From assembly GCA_002452095.1 (NCBI GenBank), contig DKEG01000059.1:1-12387 (forward strand): a stretch of DNA of 12,387 nucleotides, written 5' to 3'. Of this stretch, positions 1-7,007 are shown one piece after another (the first letter of the stretch is position 1; each line of letters starts with the position of its first letter). The translations under genes were made by a program, and so were the position numbers. Under the pieces are notes generated by a model, which was not told the origin of the DNA, did not search any database, and saw only the letters and a program-made list of their open reading frames with translations. Source of the stretch: Bacteroidales bacterium UBA6828 (lineage in GTDB: Bacteria; Bacteroidota; Bacteroidia; Bacteroidales; Paludibacteraceae).

Positions 1-152
1 CGTCCCCACAAACACTGCAAATTCATCCAGTTTGTGCCAAACTGCCCGCGGACGAGGGCGTCCGCGTCCCCAGGGATGGGTTGTAGGGAGCGTGGTGTCT
101 GCGGAATGATATGCAATTTTGATGCGGTTGCGTAGTACGGGCAGCAAACGGA
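1..152. other. Gene-free left edge
   Basis: No convincing coding region is seen before the kdsB promoter. The notable content is the two-hairpin repeat at 28-71. The first seven bases (CGTCCCC) equal the last bases of that repeat, so a further copy may end at the window edge. Positions 72-152 hold nothing I can name. Confidence 0.6.
28..71 (+). repeat. Two-hairpin palindromic element, copy A
   Basis: The first hairpin is CAGTTTG, loop TGC, CAAACTG (28-44), a perfect 7-bp stem. One base later the second is CGCGGACG, loop AGGG, CGTCCGCG (47-66), a perfect 8-bp stem, followed by TCCCC. Positions 46-71 match the reverse complement of 9748-9773 at 24 of 26 bases. The neighbouring small hairpin is present in both copies with a different but still paired sequence. 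Neither strand has a clear T-run here, so this copy is not an obvious terminator. Its function is unknown; it could be a REP-like repeat or a structured RNA segment. Confidence 0.75.
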
Positions 153-184
153 TTTGGTTATATCGAAAAAAAGTTGTACCTTTG
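153..184 (+). promoter_or_regulatory. Bacteroidota-type promoter of kdsB
   Basis: TTTG at 153-156, a 20-bp spacer and TACCTTTG at 177-184 match the Bacteroidota sigma factor consensus (TTTG, 19-21 bp, TAnnTTTG). Transcription would start near 190, giving a leader of about 30 nt before the ATG at 223. This argues against the upstream in-frame TTG at 154, which lies inside the -33 box. Confidence 0.85.
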
Positions 185-222
185 CACGCTTAATGCGAGA
201 AACAAAAAGAAGCATTACAACA

Positions 223-1026
223 ATGAAATTTATAGGAATCATACCGGCACGCTACGCCTCGACGCGCTTCCCCGGCAAACCGCTGGCGGAGATATGCGGC
301 AAGACGATGATCCGCCGCGTGTATGAACAGGCATCGAAAGTATTGGACACCATATTGGTGGCTACCGATGACGACCGCATATACGACCACGTAACGGCTT
401 TCGGCGGCAAAGTGGTGATGACCCGCACTGACCACAAATGCGGCACAGACCGCTGCTTGGAAGCATACCAACTGATTACCAACCCATTGTACAGGGAGCA
501 GAACGACCGGGACACGGTGATAATCAACATACAGGGCGATGAGCCGTTTATCCAGCCCGAACAGATAGAGGTCATAGAGGGGTGTTTTCTTGAACCCAAC
601 GGCGATGCCAACGGCACGGAAATTGCGACCTTGGTGAAGCCGTTCACAGCACAGGACACATGGGCGGATTTGGAGAACCCGAACACGCCGAAAGTGGTAT
701 TCTCGCAGCAGACGCACGAGGCAATGCTTTTCTCGCGCAGCGTGATACCCTATCTGCGCGGCGTGGACAAAGCCGACTGGCTCGCCCAAGGGAAGCACTA
801 CAAACATATCGGTATGTATGCCTATCGGGCGGATATATTAGAGAAAATCACCAAGTTGCCACAGTCAGCAGCCGAGTTGGCAGAGAGCCTGGAGCAGTTG
901 CGCTGGATAGAGAACGGGTATCGGATAAAGGTGGCTGTATGCGATACAGAGACCGTAGGCATAGACACCCCCGCCGACCTGGAAAGGGCGATTGAGTACC
1001 TGAAACAAAGGGAATATATCGTGTGA
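223..1026 (+). CDS. kdsB: 3-deoxy-manno-octulosonate cytidylyltransferase (CMP-KDO synthetase)
   Basis: KdsB transfers CMP from CTP to KDO in the cytoplasm, activating the sugar for the inner core of lipopolysaccharide. The 267-residue protein opens with the nucleotide-binding signature IPARYASTRFPGKPL (residues 7-21). It also has a VATDDDRI segment (46-53), the metal-binding motif INIQGDEPF (101-109), HIGMYAYR (195-202) and the C-terminal LEQLRWIENG and TVGIDTP motifs. This is the full set expected for the family, and the length is near the usual 245-260. I chose the ATG at 223 because the family N-terminus begins MKFIGIIPAR and the promoter places the transcript start just upstream; earlier in-frame codons overlap the promoter. 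It is the first gene of the plus-strand cluster, 44 nt before deoD. Confidence 0.96.
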   Translation: MKFIGIIPARYASTRFPGKPLAEICGKTMIRRVYEQASKVLDTILVATDDDRIYDHVTAFGGKVVMTRTDHKCGTDRCLEAYQLITNPLYREQNDRDTVIINIQGDEPFIQPEQIEVIEGCFLEPNGDANGTEIATLVKPFTAQDTWADLENPNTPKVVFSQQTHEAMLFSRSVIPYLRGVDKADWLAQGKHYKHIGMYAYRADILEKITKLPQSAAELAESLEQLRWIENGYRIKVAVCDTETVGIDTPADLERAIEYLKQREYIV

Positions 1027-1049
1027 CAGAAGAATAGAATAATAGAATA
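1026..1049 (+). repeat. Octamer ATAGAATA repeat in the kdsB-deoD spacer
   Basis: Two perfect ATAGAATA units (1034-1041, 1042-1049) follow a degenerate unit ACAGAAGA (1026-1033) that begins on the last base of the kdsB stop codon. The same octamer family, read on the gene strand, occurs at 7284-7307 and 8300-8331, also between consecutive genes. Confidence 0.75.
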
Positions 1050-1070
1050 ACCTCAGTAAACAGACATTTT

Positions 1071-1778
1071 ATGAACAACACACCGACTCCCCATATCGGG
1101 GCTAAATTCGGCGACTTTGCCGAAACCGTGATTATGGCAGGCGATCCGCTGCGTGCCAAACTGATGGCAGAGAAATTTTTGGAGAACGCCGTACAAGTGA
1201 ACAATGTACGCGGAATGCTCGCATATACAGGTACCCACAAAGGCAAGCGCGTGAGCGTGATGGGACACGGGATGGGTATCCCGTCAATAGGCATTTACAG
1301 TTATGAGTTGTATAATTTCTATGGCGTAAAGACGATTATCCGTGTCGGTTCGGCGGGCAGTCTGCAAAAAGACCTGCACATCGGCGACCTGGCTATCGCT
1401 ATGGGCGCATGCACCAACTCGAACTATGCCGCACAATACGAACTGCCCGGTACCTATGCGCCGATAGCCGATTTCGACCTATGCCGCCGTGCCGCCGAGG
1501 CTTGCGAGAAATTCGGCTACCACTACAAGGTGGGCAACGTGTTCTCGTCGGACACGTTCTACACGGAGAATGCGCACAACGACAAATGGATCAACATGGG
1601 TGTGATGTGCGTGGAAATGGAGGCTCCCGCACTCTATATGAATGCGGCTCGCAGCGGAAACAAAGCACTGGTTATCTGCACGATAAGCGACCACCTCATC
1701 ACGGGGGAAGTAACTACCGCCGAGGAGCGACAGAACAACTTTACCCACATGATGGATGTGGCATTCTCGCTTGTATGA
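1071..1778 (+). CDS. deoD: Purine-nucleoside phosphorylase, DeoD type
   Basis: This cytoplasmic salvage enzyme splits purine (deoxy)nucleosides with phosphate into the free base and (deoxy)ribose-1-phosphate, and acts as a hexamer. The 235-residue protein aligns over its length with E. coli DeoD from memory. It has TPHIG near the N-terminus with the His (residue 8) that contacts ribose from the neighbouring subunit, MAGDPLRAK (22-30) with the phosphate-binding Arg 28, VMGHGMGIPS (63-72), IIRVGSAG (89-96) with Arg 91 and Ser 94, and VEMEAPALY (181-189). It also has ISDH (205-208) with the catalytic Asp 207, and Arg 220 in TTAEERQ. The C-terminus is a few residues shorter than in E. coli. The spacer from kdsB is 44 nt with octamer repeats. 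The stop codon overlaps the next start as ATGA, suggesting coupled translation. Confidence 0.96.
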   Translation: MNNTPTPHIGAKFGDFAETVIMAGDPLRAKLMAEKFLENAVQVNNVRGMLAYTGTHKGKRVSVMGHGMGIPSIGIYSYELYNFYGVKTIIRVGSAGSLQKDLHIGDLAIAMGACTNSNYAAQYELPGTYAPIADFDLCRRAAEACEKFGYHYKVGNVFSSDTFYTENAHNDKWINMGVMCVEMEAPALYMNAARSGNKALVICTISDHLITGEVTTAEERQNNFTHMMDVAFSLV

Positions 1779-2524
1779 GCAGAAAGCCGCTGTTGATACT
1801 TTTCGCACTGCTGCCCTTGTGCCTCATCGCACAAGAGCAGCAGTCGGAATTTTCTGCCAAAGAGGAGAAAGGGGAGGAAAAAAACTCGCGCAACCGCCTT
1901 TTTACCGGTTTCTCGGGCGGAATGATGCTCCATTTGGGATATGTGTTCTCGCAGTCGCCGGACGAGTTGTTCCGCAATCCGTCGCTGATGACGGACAGCA
2001 ACCTGCCCAAGAGCGGTGTAACGATGGGCATAGGCGGCGCATTGCGCATACACCTTATGGATCATATACACATCGGTTCGGAAGGGTTTGTCAGCACAAT
2101 GCCGCTGATGAAAACCGGCAGTCAAATACGCACGGGGTACGGCGGTATCCTGTGTGATTATTACGGCAACTGGGGCAAGAAAGTGCGCCCGATAGTGGGA
2201 ATGACCATCGGCGGAGGAAGCACGAGTCGGCTGTATGTACCATACGACGGCGAGATTGTAGAAGGCAAAGAGGACAAAGAGGGACAGACCACCGAATACA
2301 ATGCATCCTACACCAAGACACCGTTTTTTATGCTTGACCCGTATATAGGTTTGGAGTTTTCGCTCAACAACCATATCTCGCTGCTCACACGGATAGACTG
2401 GGTGCTGCCTTTCGGGGCGAAAGACTCCAAACTGAGCAACCAAGACGTATCATGGCGCAACTATGTCGCCCCCGCAGGACCGAGACTATATATAGGGTTT
2501 ATGTTCGGACACATACAGAGATAA
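1775..2524 (+). CDS. Predicted outer-membrane beta-barrel protein, unknown function
   Basis: I cannot assign a named family. The 249-residue product begins with a signal peptide (residues 1-19: a basic MSRKP, a hydrophobic stretch, then LIA before QEQQ), giving a mature N-terminal Gln as in many Bacteroidota envelope proteins. A short charged segment (about 24-40) follows. The rest is rich in alternating hydrophobic, aromatic and glycine residues typical of beta strands, for example GVTMGIGGALRIHL (81-94), PIVGMTIGGGSTSRLYV (139-155) and RLYIGFMFGHI (237-247). It is likely a small barrel in the outer membrane. The start at 1775 gives an ATGA overlap with deoD and puts the signal peptide at the N-terminus. 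The frame stays open upstream to 1409, but that stretch lies over deoD and reads as its shadow. Confidence 0.8.
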   Translation: MSRKPLLILFALLPLCLIAQEQQSEFSAKEEKGEEKNSRNRLFTGFSGGMMLHLGYVFSQSPDELFRNPSLMTDSNLPKSGVTMGIGGALRIHLMDHIHIGSEGFVSTMPLMKTGSQIRTGYGGILCDYYGNWGKKVRPIVGMTIGGGSTSRLYVPYDGEIVEGKEDKEGQTTEYNASYTKTPFFMLDPYIGLEFSLNNHISLLTRIDWVLPFGAKDSKLSNQDVSWRNYVAPAGPRLYIGFMFGHIQR

Positions 2525-2554
2525 TTTGTAATTTGTAATTTGTAATTTGTAATT
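2522..2554 (+). repeat. Heptamer TAATTTG tandem repeat before yidC
   Basis: Four perfect TAATTTG units (2522-2549) are followed by a partial unit TAATT (2550-2554). The first unit starts with the TAA stop of the upstream gene, and the array ends 13 nt before the yidC start codon. Each unit contains TTTG, the core of Bacteroidota promoter boxes, but with one base less than TAnnTTTG. It forms an AT-rich, weakly structured leader for yidC. Confidence 0.9.
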
Positions 2555-2567
2555 AATATACTAATAA

Positions 2568-4487
2568 ATGGATAAAAATACTTGGATTGGCTTTCTATTG
2601 ATAGCCTTGATTATCATCGGTTTCTCATGGATCAGTCGCCCGTCGAAAGAGGAACTGGCAGAGCGTCAGCGCATACACGACAGCATTGCGCTGGCACAAC
2701 AAATGGAGCAGGAAGCACAGTTACTCTCCGACCAAATAATCGCCCAACTGCAAGCGGACTCGGTTCACCAAAGTGATTCAGTTAAAACCGAAAACTTGCA
2801 ACAACAACTGCAAGCCACCTACGGTGCATTTGCCGTATCGGCACAAGGCGAGAACAAAGCCACCATACTCGAAAACGAGAAAATACGCCTCTATATAGAC
2901 AGCAAAGGCGGACGTATCGCACGTGCGGAACTGAAAGAATACAAGGCGTATGGCGACAGCGTAAACCCGCTGTGCCTGTTCCGTGCCGACGAAGCAAAGC
3001 AGAGTTTTACCCTCATCACGGCAAACAACCGTATTCTGCAAACCGCCAACCTGTATTTCGAGCCTATCGAACCGGAGATAGGTACGCTCATTATGCGTCT
3101 GCATACCGACCACGAGGACTCCTATCTTGATTTCGTCTATACCATCTCAGAGGACGATTATATGGTGCGGATGGCTATCCTTGCGCACAATATGCAGTCG
3201 GTGCTGGCACTGAACGTAAACTCGCTTGAGATGCAATGGCGGCAACTTATCCCGCAACAGGAGCGCGGACGCAAGTTTGAGGAACGCTATGCGCAACTGC
3301 AATATATGCTGGTGGGCGGCGATATGGAGAAACTGTCCGAAAGCAAACACGACAGCAAGAAAGAAAATGCCAAAGTGCGCTGGATCGGCTACAAAGACCA
3401 GTTCTTCTCCACGGTGATGATTGCCGATGATGCATTCTCCTCATCGGTATTCGAGTCCACTCCGCAAGACAAACACAGCCACTACATCAAGGAATACAGC
3501 ACCACAACGGGTGTTGCATTTGACGTAACGGGGCAGAAAGAGACGACTTTCCGCTATTTCTTCGGTCCGAACCACTACAACACCCTCAAAGCCTACGACA
3601 AAGACGTGGACAAAGCCGACCGCCTGCACCTGCAGGAACTGGTACCGCTGGGCTGGAAAGTGGTCAGTTGGATCGACAAGATTTTGGTCATTCCGATGTT
3701 CGACCTCTTCACCTCGTGGGGTTTGCATATCGGTTTGGTCATTCTGCTGATGACGCTGGTTATCAAAGTGATCATTCTGCCGTTTGTGTTCGCTTCCTAT
3801 AAGTCGAGTGCCAAAATGCGCGTACTCAAACCGCAGTTGGACGAGATTAACGCCAAGTATCCGCCCGAGAAGATGCAAGAGCGTCAGCAGGCTACTATGG
3901 CACTCTATCAGCGGGCGGGCGTCAGTCCGATGTCGGGCTGTCTGCCAATGCTGTTCCAATTCCCGATTGTAATGGCAATGTTCTGGTTCTTCCCTACGGC
4001 TATTGAGTTGCGCGGCAAGTCATTCCTGTGGGCGGACGACCTCTCTACATACGACACAATCATCTCGTGGGGGACGAATATCCCGCTGCTTGGCGACCAC
4101 CTGAGCCTGTTCTGTCTGTTGTTCACGATTACCAACTTTGTTTATACTTACATCACGATGCAGACGCAGTCCACCGACCCGAGTATGAAATTTATGAAGT
4201 GGATGATGTACCTGATGCCGCTGATGTTCTTCTTTGTATTCAACGACTACGCAGCCGGTCTGAGTTACTACTACCTGCTGTCGCTGTTCTTCACAATCCT
4301 GCAGACAATGATTTTCCGCTGGACTATCAACGACAAGAAACTGCTGGCGCAGATGGAGGCTAACGCCAAGAAGAAAGGCAACGGACAGAAGAAATCAGGA
4401 TTTATGGAACGCTTGGAAAAGATGCAACGCGAGCAACAACGTATGGCACGCGAGAACGCCAAAGCACAAGCCAAAAGAATGCGATGA
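2568..4487 (+). CDS. yidC: Membrane protein insertase YidC
   Basis: YidC inserts proteins into the inner membrane, alone or with SecYEG. The 639-residue protein has an N-terminal membrane anchor (about 6-22, WIGFLLIALIIIGFSWI) and a linker with Gln-rich heptads (about 27-85). A large periplasmic P1 domain follows (about 95-350). The conserved insertase core has membrane segments near 384-410, 454-477, 508-532 and 545-585. After the first core helix, YKSSAKMRVLKPQL (411-424) carries Arg 418, equivalent to the groove Arg of bacterial YidC, and the coiled cytoplasmic hairpin C1 follows (about 420-450). GVSPMSGCLPMLFQFPI (451-467) is a family hallmark. The C-terminal tail (about 590-639) is strongly basic, as expected for ribosome contact. 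The stop codon overlaps the next start as ATGA. Confidence 0.97.
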   Translation: MDKNTWIGFLLIALIIIGFSWISRPSKEELAERQRIHDSIALAQQMEQEAQLLSDQIIAQLQADSVHQSDSVKTENLQQQLQATYGAFAVSAQGENKATILENEKIRLYIDSKGGRIARAELKEYKAYGDSVNPLCLFRADEAKQSFTLITANNRILQTANLYFEPIEPEIGTLIMRLHTDHEDSYLDFVYTISEDDYMVRMAILAHNMQSVLALNVNSLEMQWRQLIPQQERGRKFEERYAQLQYMLVGGDMEKLSESKHDSKKENAKVRWIGYKDQFFSTVMIADDAFSSSVFESTPQDKHSHYIKEYSTTTGVAFDVTGQKETTFRYFFGPNHYNTLKAYDKDVDKADRLHLQELVPLGWKVVSWIDKILVIPMFDLFTSWGLHIGLVILLMTLVIKVIILPFVFASYKSSAKMRVLKPQLDEINAKYPPEKMQERQQATMALYQRAGVSPMSGCLPMLFQFPIVMAMFWFFPTAIELRGKSFLWADDLSTYDTIISWGTNIPLLGDHLSLFCLLFTITNFVYTYITMQTQSTDPSMKFMKWMMYLMPLMFFFVFNDYAAGLSYYYLLSLFFTILQTMIFRWTINDKKLLAQMEANAKKKGNGQKKSGFMERLEKMQREQQRMARENAKAQAKRMR

Positions 4488-5230
4488 AACATCTGCTTAT
4501 ACTGGCAGCCCTGTGCTCATTGAGTATGGGGCTGTTTGCTGAAAATCCGACAACGGACAACGGTCGTATAGCGGAAAACGATATTCAGTTCGACAGTACT
4601 ACCGTCAAACCACGCTACACATTCAGCGATTTCTTCGATGCATTGGATCTGCCTACGGTGTTGGGTGTCGGTATTACGCCCAACGGGATAGAGGGGGCGA
4701 CTTTCAACTCCTCTATGCGTCTCGGCTGGCGGCACCACAAGAGTTACGGCACGTTTGCTTTTATCTCGTTTGACACCCACAGCAACACCTATGACTCACT
4801 GTGCGTTGCAGGTACCAATGTTCGCACGGGTGAGGTATGGTACTACGAGATAGGAATGGGAGTTGGCTATCGTATTCCGCTGGTAAAAGATATCCGCGCT
4901 TTCTACGAGAAACCGTGGTTCAACCATTGGGATTTCTTTGTATCAATTGAACCGGGAGTGTCTATTCCGTACGTCAAGACGGTTGAACCCTTAGACGGAA
5001 CAGGCGAAGCATATCAACTGAAAGACCGGTTTTCTGCAGTTCCCACCCTGCGTTTTGCCGCCGGCGTGGAATGGTTCATTGTACATAATTTCGGTGTCTT
5101 TGCCGAAGCGGCATATATACAACACCTTACTCCGACTATTATAGAGCAGGCAGCCATCGACCATGGTCGTATCAAAGCCCCGTCGGGACCGATAGTCCTA
5201 TCAATAGGTCTGTCGCTTTTCTTCAACTAA
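4484..5230 (+). CDS. Predicted outer-membrane beta-barrel protein downstream of yidC
   Basis: I do not recognise a named family. The 248-residue product has a clear signal peptide (MKHLLILAALCSLSMGLFA, cleavage near residues 19-20). A short polar region follows, then repeated amphipathic beta-strand-like segments such as LGVGITPNG (60-68), SSMRLGWRHH (76-85), VWYYEIGMGVGYRIPL (118-133) and TLRFAAGVEWFIVHNFGVFAEAAYI (188-212). It ends with IVLSIGLSLFFN, a last strand with C-terminal aromatic residues as in outer-membrane barrels. The ATGA overlap with yidC suggests translational coupling. A strong hairpin lies 18 nt after the stop. The role is unknown; the link to yidC could reflect expression level rather than function. 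Confidence 0.8.
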   Translation: MKHLLILAALCSLSMGLFAENPTTDNGRIAENDIQFDSTTVKPRYTFSDFFDALDLPTVLGVGITPNGIEGATFNSSMRLGWRHHKSYGTFAFISFDTHSNTYDSLCVAGTNVRTGEVWYYEIGMGVGYRIPLVKDIRAFYEKPWFNHWDFFVSIEPGVSIPYVKTVEPLDGTGEAYQLKDRFSAVPTLRFAAGVEWFIVHNFGVFAEAAYIQHLTPTIIEQAAIDHGRIKAPSGPIVLSIGLSLFFN

Positions 5231-5248
5231 AGTACCTGCGAAATAAAA

Positions 5249-5288
5249 AACAGAGAGACTGCCGGAACATTCCGACAGTCTCTCTGTT
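5249..5288 (-). terminator. Terminator between convergent clusters, strongest on the minus strand
   Basis: AACAGAGAGACTG (5249-5261) pairs perfectly with CAGTCTCTCTGTT (5276-5288). Inside, after a C/A mismatch, CGG pairs with CCG around the loop AACATT. On the minus strand the stem runs into a T-run (complement of AAATAAAAAA just left of it), a textbook intrinsic terminator. On the plus strand only TTTG follows, so termination of the yidC cluster would rely mostly on the stem. It probably works in both directions. Confidence 0.85.
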
Positions 5289-5329
5289 TGTATAAAAAGT
5301 GCCGTACAGCAACTTACTCGAGAAAACTC

Positions 5330-5431
5330 CTAAAGAATAGGATTTGGAGTGTACCATCTCTCTGTAATCCGACCACCTCCACCGCTCTCCGACTTGCGTC
5401 GGGTCATCGCAGGCGAGTATCGGCACGCCAT
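5330..5431 (-). CDS. Possible small ORF (33 aa), doubtful
   Basis: An ATG at 5431 opens 33 codons ending with TAG at 5330-5332; a second in-frame ATG lies at 5407. The peptide is basic with a Gly-rich centre (KSESGGGGRI) and ends RWYTPNPIL. No signal peptide, domain or promoter is visible. The frame starting at the GTG at 5426 is also open past this region, so openness alone means little. It may be a decayed gene end, a repeat or a real microprotein. Confidence 0.2.
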   Translation of the reverse strand: MACRYSPAMTRRKSESGGGGRITERWYTPNPIL

Positions 5432-5501
5432 TGGTCAGGCATTTACCCCGGTTGATTTTATTTGTTGAGTTTTCCGGTCTCTGTGCTGTATGGCACCTAT
5501 T

Positions 5502-5529
5502 TCAATGCGTAATGCACAATGCTTAATGC
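5502..5529. repeat. Heptamer NNAATGC tandem repeat, locus 1
   Basis: Four units of exactly seven bases occur in a row: TCAATGC, GTAATGC, ACAATGC, TTAATGC. The first two bases of each unit vary and AATGC is constant. The same family recurs at 12284-12316 with identical units (TCAATGC, ACAATGC). Confidence 0.8.
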
Positions 5530-5574
5530 ATATTTTTCTATTTTTTCTTGCTGCGTATCGTGGCGTGTAAGGTT

Positions 5575-7005
5575 TCAATCCCGCGTATGCCAACCCAAAG
5601 TAAGCACTATACGGTGCGTCTGCGTGCGCATATCGTAGGGTGTCGCCAACTGGTGCGCATAAAGATTGATACCCTGCAAGCCAAACTGGTATGCTGCTTG
5701 GGCTACAAAAACCTTGCCACGATAGCCCGCTCCCAAACTGATATATTGCGTGCGGCGGATATTTTGGAAATAGGTATCCGTACGCACGGCATTATAGGCG
5801 TGTTCCACGATATCGTCCTGTTTGCGGAACGAAGATTCGTACACATAACCCGCATTGATAAACAGATTGTTGGTCGGAACGACCTCCAAACCGACACGCA
5901 GACTATGTACATCGTTCATATTCTTCTGGTGCTGATAGTCGTACTGGAACGACAGCAGACCATATCGTTTTATTTGGAAAGCCACGCTCACACTGCTGCG
6001 CAACGGCATACGGAAACCCTGCACTGGCGTAGAATTGGTAGGTGTACCGCTTGACCGCAGGGAATCGGTGGTGGCACTCAGCGTACCACTATTGCCCACG
6101 GTAAGTGTGCTTGCCGTCGGTGTCTGGAACGAAGCCCCCAACCGCATACATTCCACCGGTCGATAAATGATACCTAACGACCCGTTCACACCGATACCCG
6201 ACATCGTCAGATCGGTCTGGTTCAGCAGGTCTCCGCCCTTGCCGAATTGTTCATAGTACTCTGCCGTCTGGCTATAGGAATACGAGAGCATACGCACCCC
6301 CGCACCGAGATAAACCCGGTTGGAGATATTCATTGCCCAATCCAAACCATACTGATTCACATACCCGTATTCACGAATACGAAGCGAGTTATCCACCGTT
6401 TCGCCATCTAACAGCACAGTTGTCCATTGGTCGCCTCCCGCCTCGGTCGGATCAATCAGATACGTGTCATATCCCTGACAACTGAGCCAACCCACGTTCT
6501 CATCATTCCAACGCCTCGCAGGCTGCAAAGCCGCCTCTTGCAAACCGTTGGTATTCATACATATCACATCTGCCAACGAAGTGGTTTGTCCCGTAGCCGT
6601 TGCCGCAAAAGAGCAGTTGAACGTGCGCAACCGCGAGTAGGAGAACATAAAATTATTATATATCACGCCACGTTCTTTGTACGGGTTGCCAAAGGTAAAC
6701 ACCCACGAGGCTTGCGGGGCGGCAAAATAGTTGGTATTTTTCAAATCCGCTCCTGCCTGGTGCGTCCAATCATATCGTTCGTCAAACGAAATCATCACCT
6801 CCATACGGCGATACAACCCCAATCCTGCAGGGTTATCCTTTACTGCCGACGGGTCGCCGCCAATAGCCGTCATCGCACCGCCCATACCCACATAACGCGC
6901 CGTCCCCGTAAGTTCTTGCTCACTGAGACGCTGCGTATCCTGTGCAGAAAGGGCAGTTGTACCTGCCGCACAAAGCAAAAGGACTATATAACGAATACGG
7001 TTCAT
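5575..7005 (-). CDS. FadL/OmpP1/TodX-like outer-membrane transport protein
   Basis: The 476-residue protein has a signal peptide (MNRIRYIVLLLCAAGTTALSA, then QDTQ). The N-terminal region is typical of Bacteroidota members of the OmpP1/FadL family: GTARYVGMGGAMTAIGGD (34-51) and AVKDNPAGLGLYR (54-66). The rest is rich in alternating beta-strand segments with aromatic girdle residues, for example MNISNRVYLGAGVRMLSYSYS, GVNGSLGIIYRP and YISLGAGYRGKVFVAQAAYQFGLQ, ending HRIVLTLGWHTRD. FadL-type barrels carry hydrophobic compounds across the outer membrane, but the substrate cannot be read from the sequence. The gene starts 2 nt after the stop of the small secreted protein, so the two are almost certainly cotranscribed. 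No terminator is seen directly after it; the next is near 5249. Confidence 0.85.
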   Translation of the reverse strand: MNRIRYIVLLLCAAGTTALSAQDTQRLSEQELTGTARYVGMGGAMTAIGGDPSAVKDNPAGLGLYRRMEVMISFDERYDWTHQAGADLKNTNYFAAPQASWVFTFGNPYKERGVIYNNFMFSYSRLRTFNCSFAATATGQTTSLADVICMNTNGLQEAALQPARRWNDENVGWLSCQGYDTYLIDPTEAGGDQWTTVLLDGETVDNSLRIREYGYVNQYGLDWAMNISNRVYLGAGVRMLSYSYSQTAEYYEQFGKGGDLLNQTDLTMSGIGVNGSLGIIYRPVECMRLGASFQTPTASTLTVGNSGTLSATTDSLRSSGTPTNSTPVQGFRMPLRSSVSVAFQIKRYGLLSFQYDYQHQKNMNDVHSLRVGLEVVPTNNLFINAGYVYESSFRKQDDIVEHAYNAVRTDTYFQNIRRTQYISLGAGYRGKVFVAQAAYQFGLQGINLYAHQLATPYDMRTQTHRIVLTLGWHTRD

Positions 7006-7007
7006 AC

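Larger units (their letters stand above)
5289..5574. other. Convergent intergenic spacer, no confirmed gene
   Basis: The stretch lies between the terminator and the stop codon of the FadL-like gene. It contains a minus-strand small ORF (5330-5431, 33 codons), a perfect CCGAC-TTGC-GTCGG hairpin (5389-5402) and the AATGC heptamer array. I see no TAnnTTTG promoter on the minus strand. Minus-strand transcription from the FadL-like gene would run through here to the terminator at 5249, giving a 3' untranslated region of roughly 300 nt. Confidence 0.6.

Noticed and set aside
154..222. Longer kdsB N-terminus starting at the TTG at 154
   Set aside because: This codon lies in the -33 box of the promoter, so it would not be transcribed; the family start is MKFIGIIPAR at 223.
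1409..1774. Upstream extension of the first outer-membrane protein gene over deoD
   Set aside because: The extension reads deoD out of frame and would bury the signal peptide inside the protein; the ATG at 1775 gives a proper signal peptide.
5502..5529. CRISPR or direct-repeat array
   Set aside because: Units are 7 bases without spacers, far too short for CRISPR repeats; the other arrays in the window are likewise simple tandem repeats.
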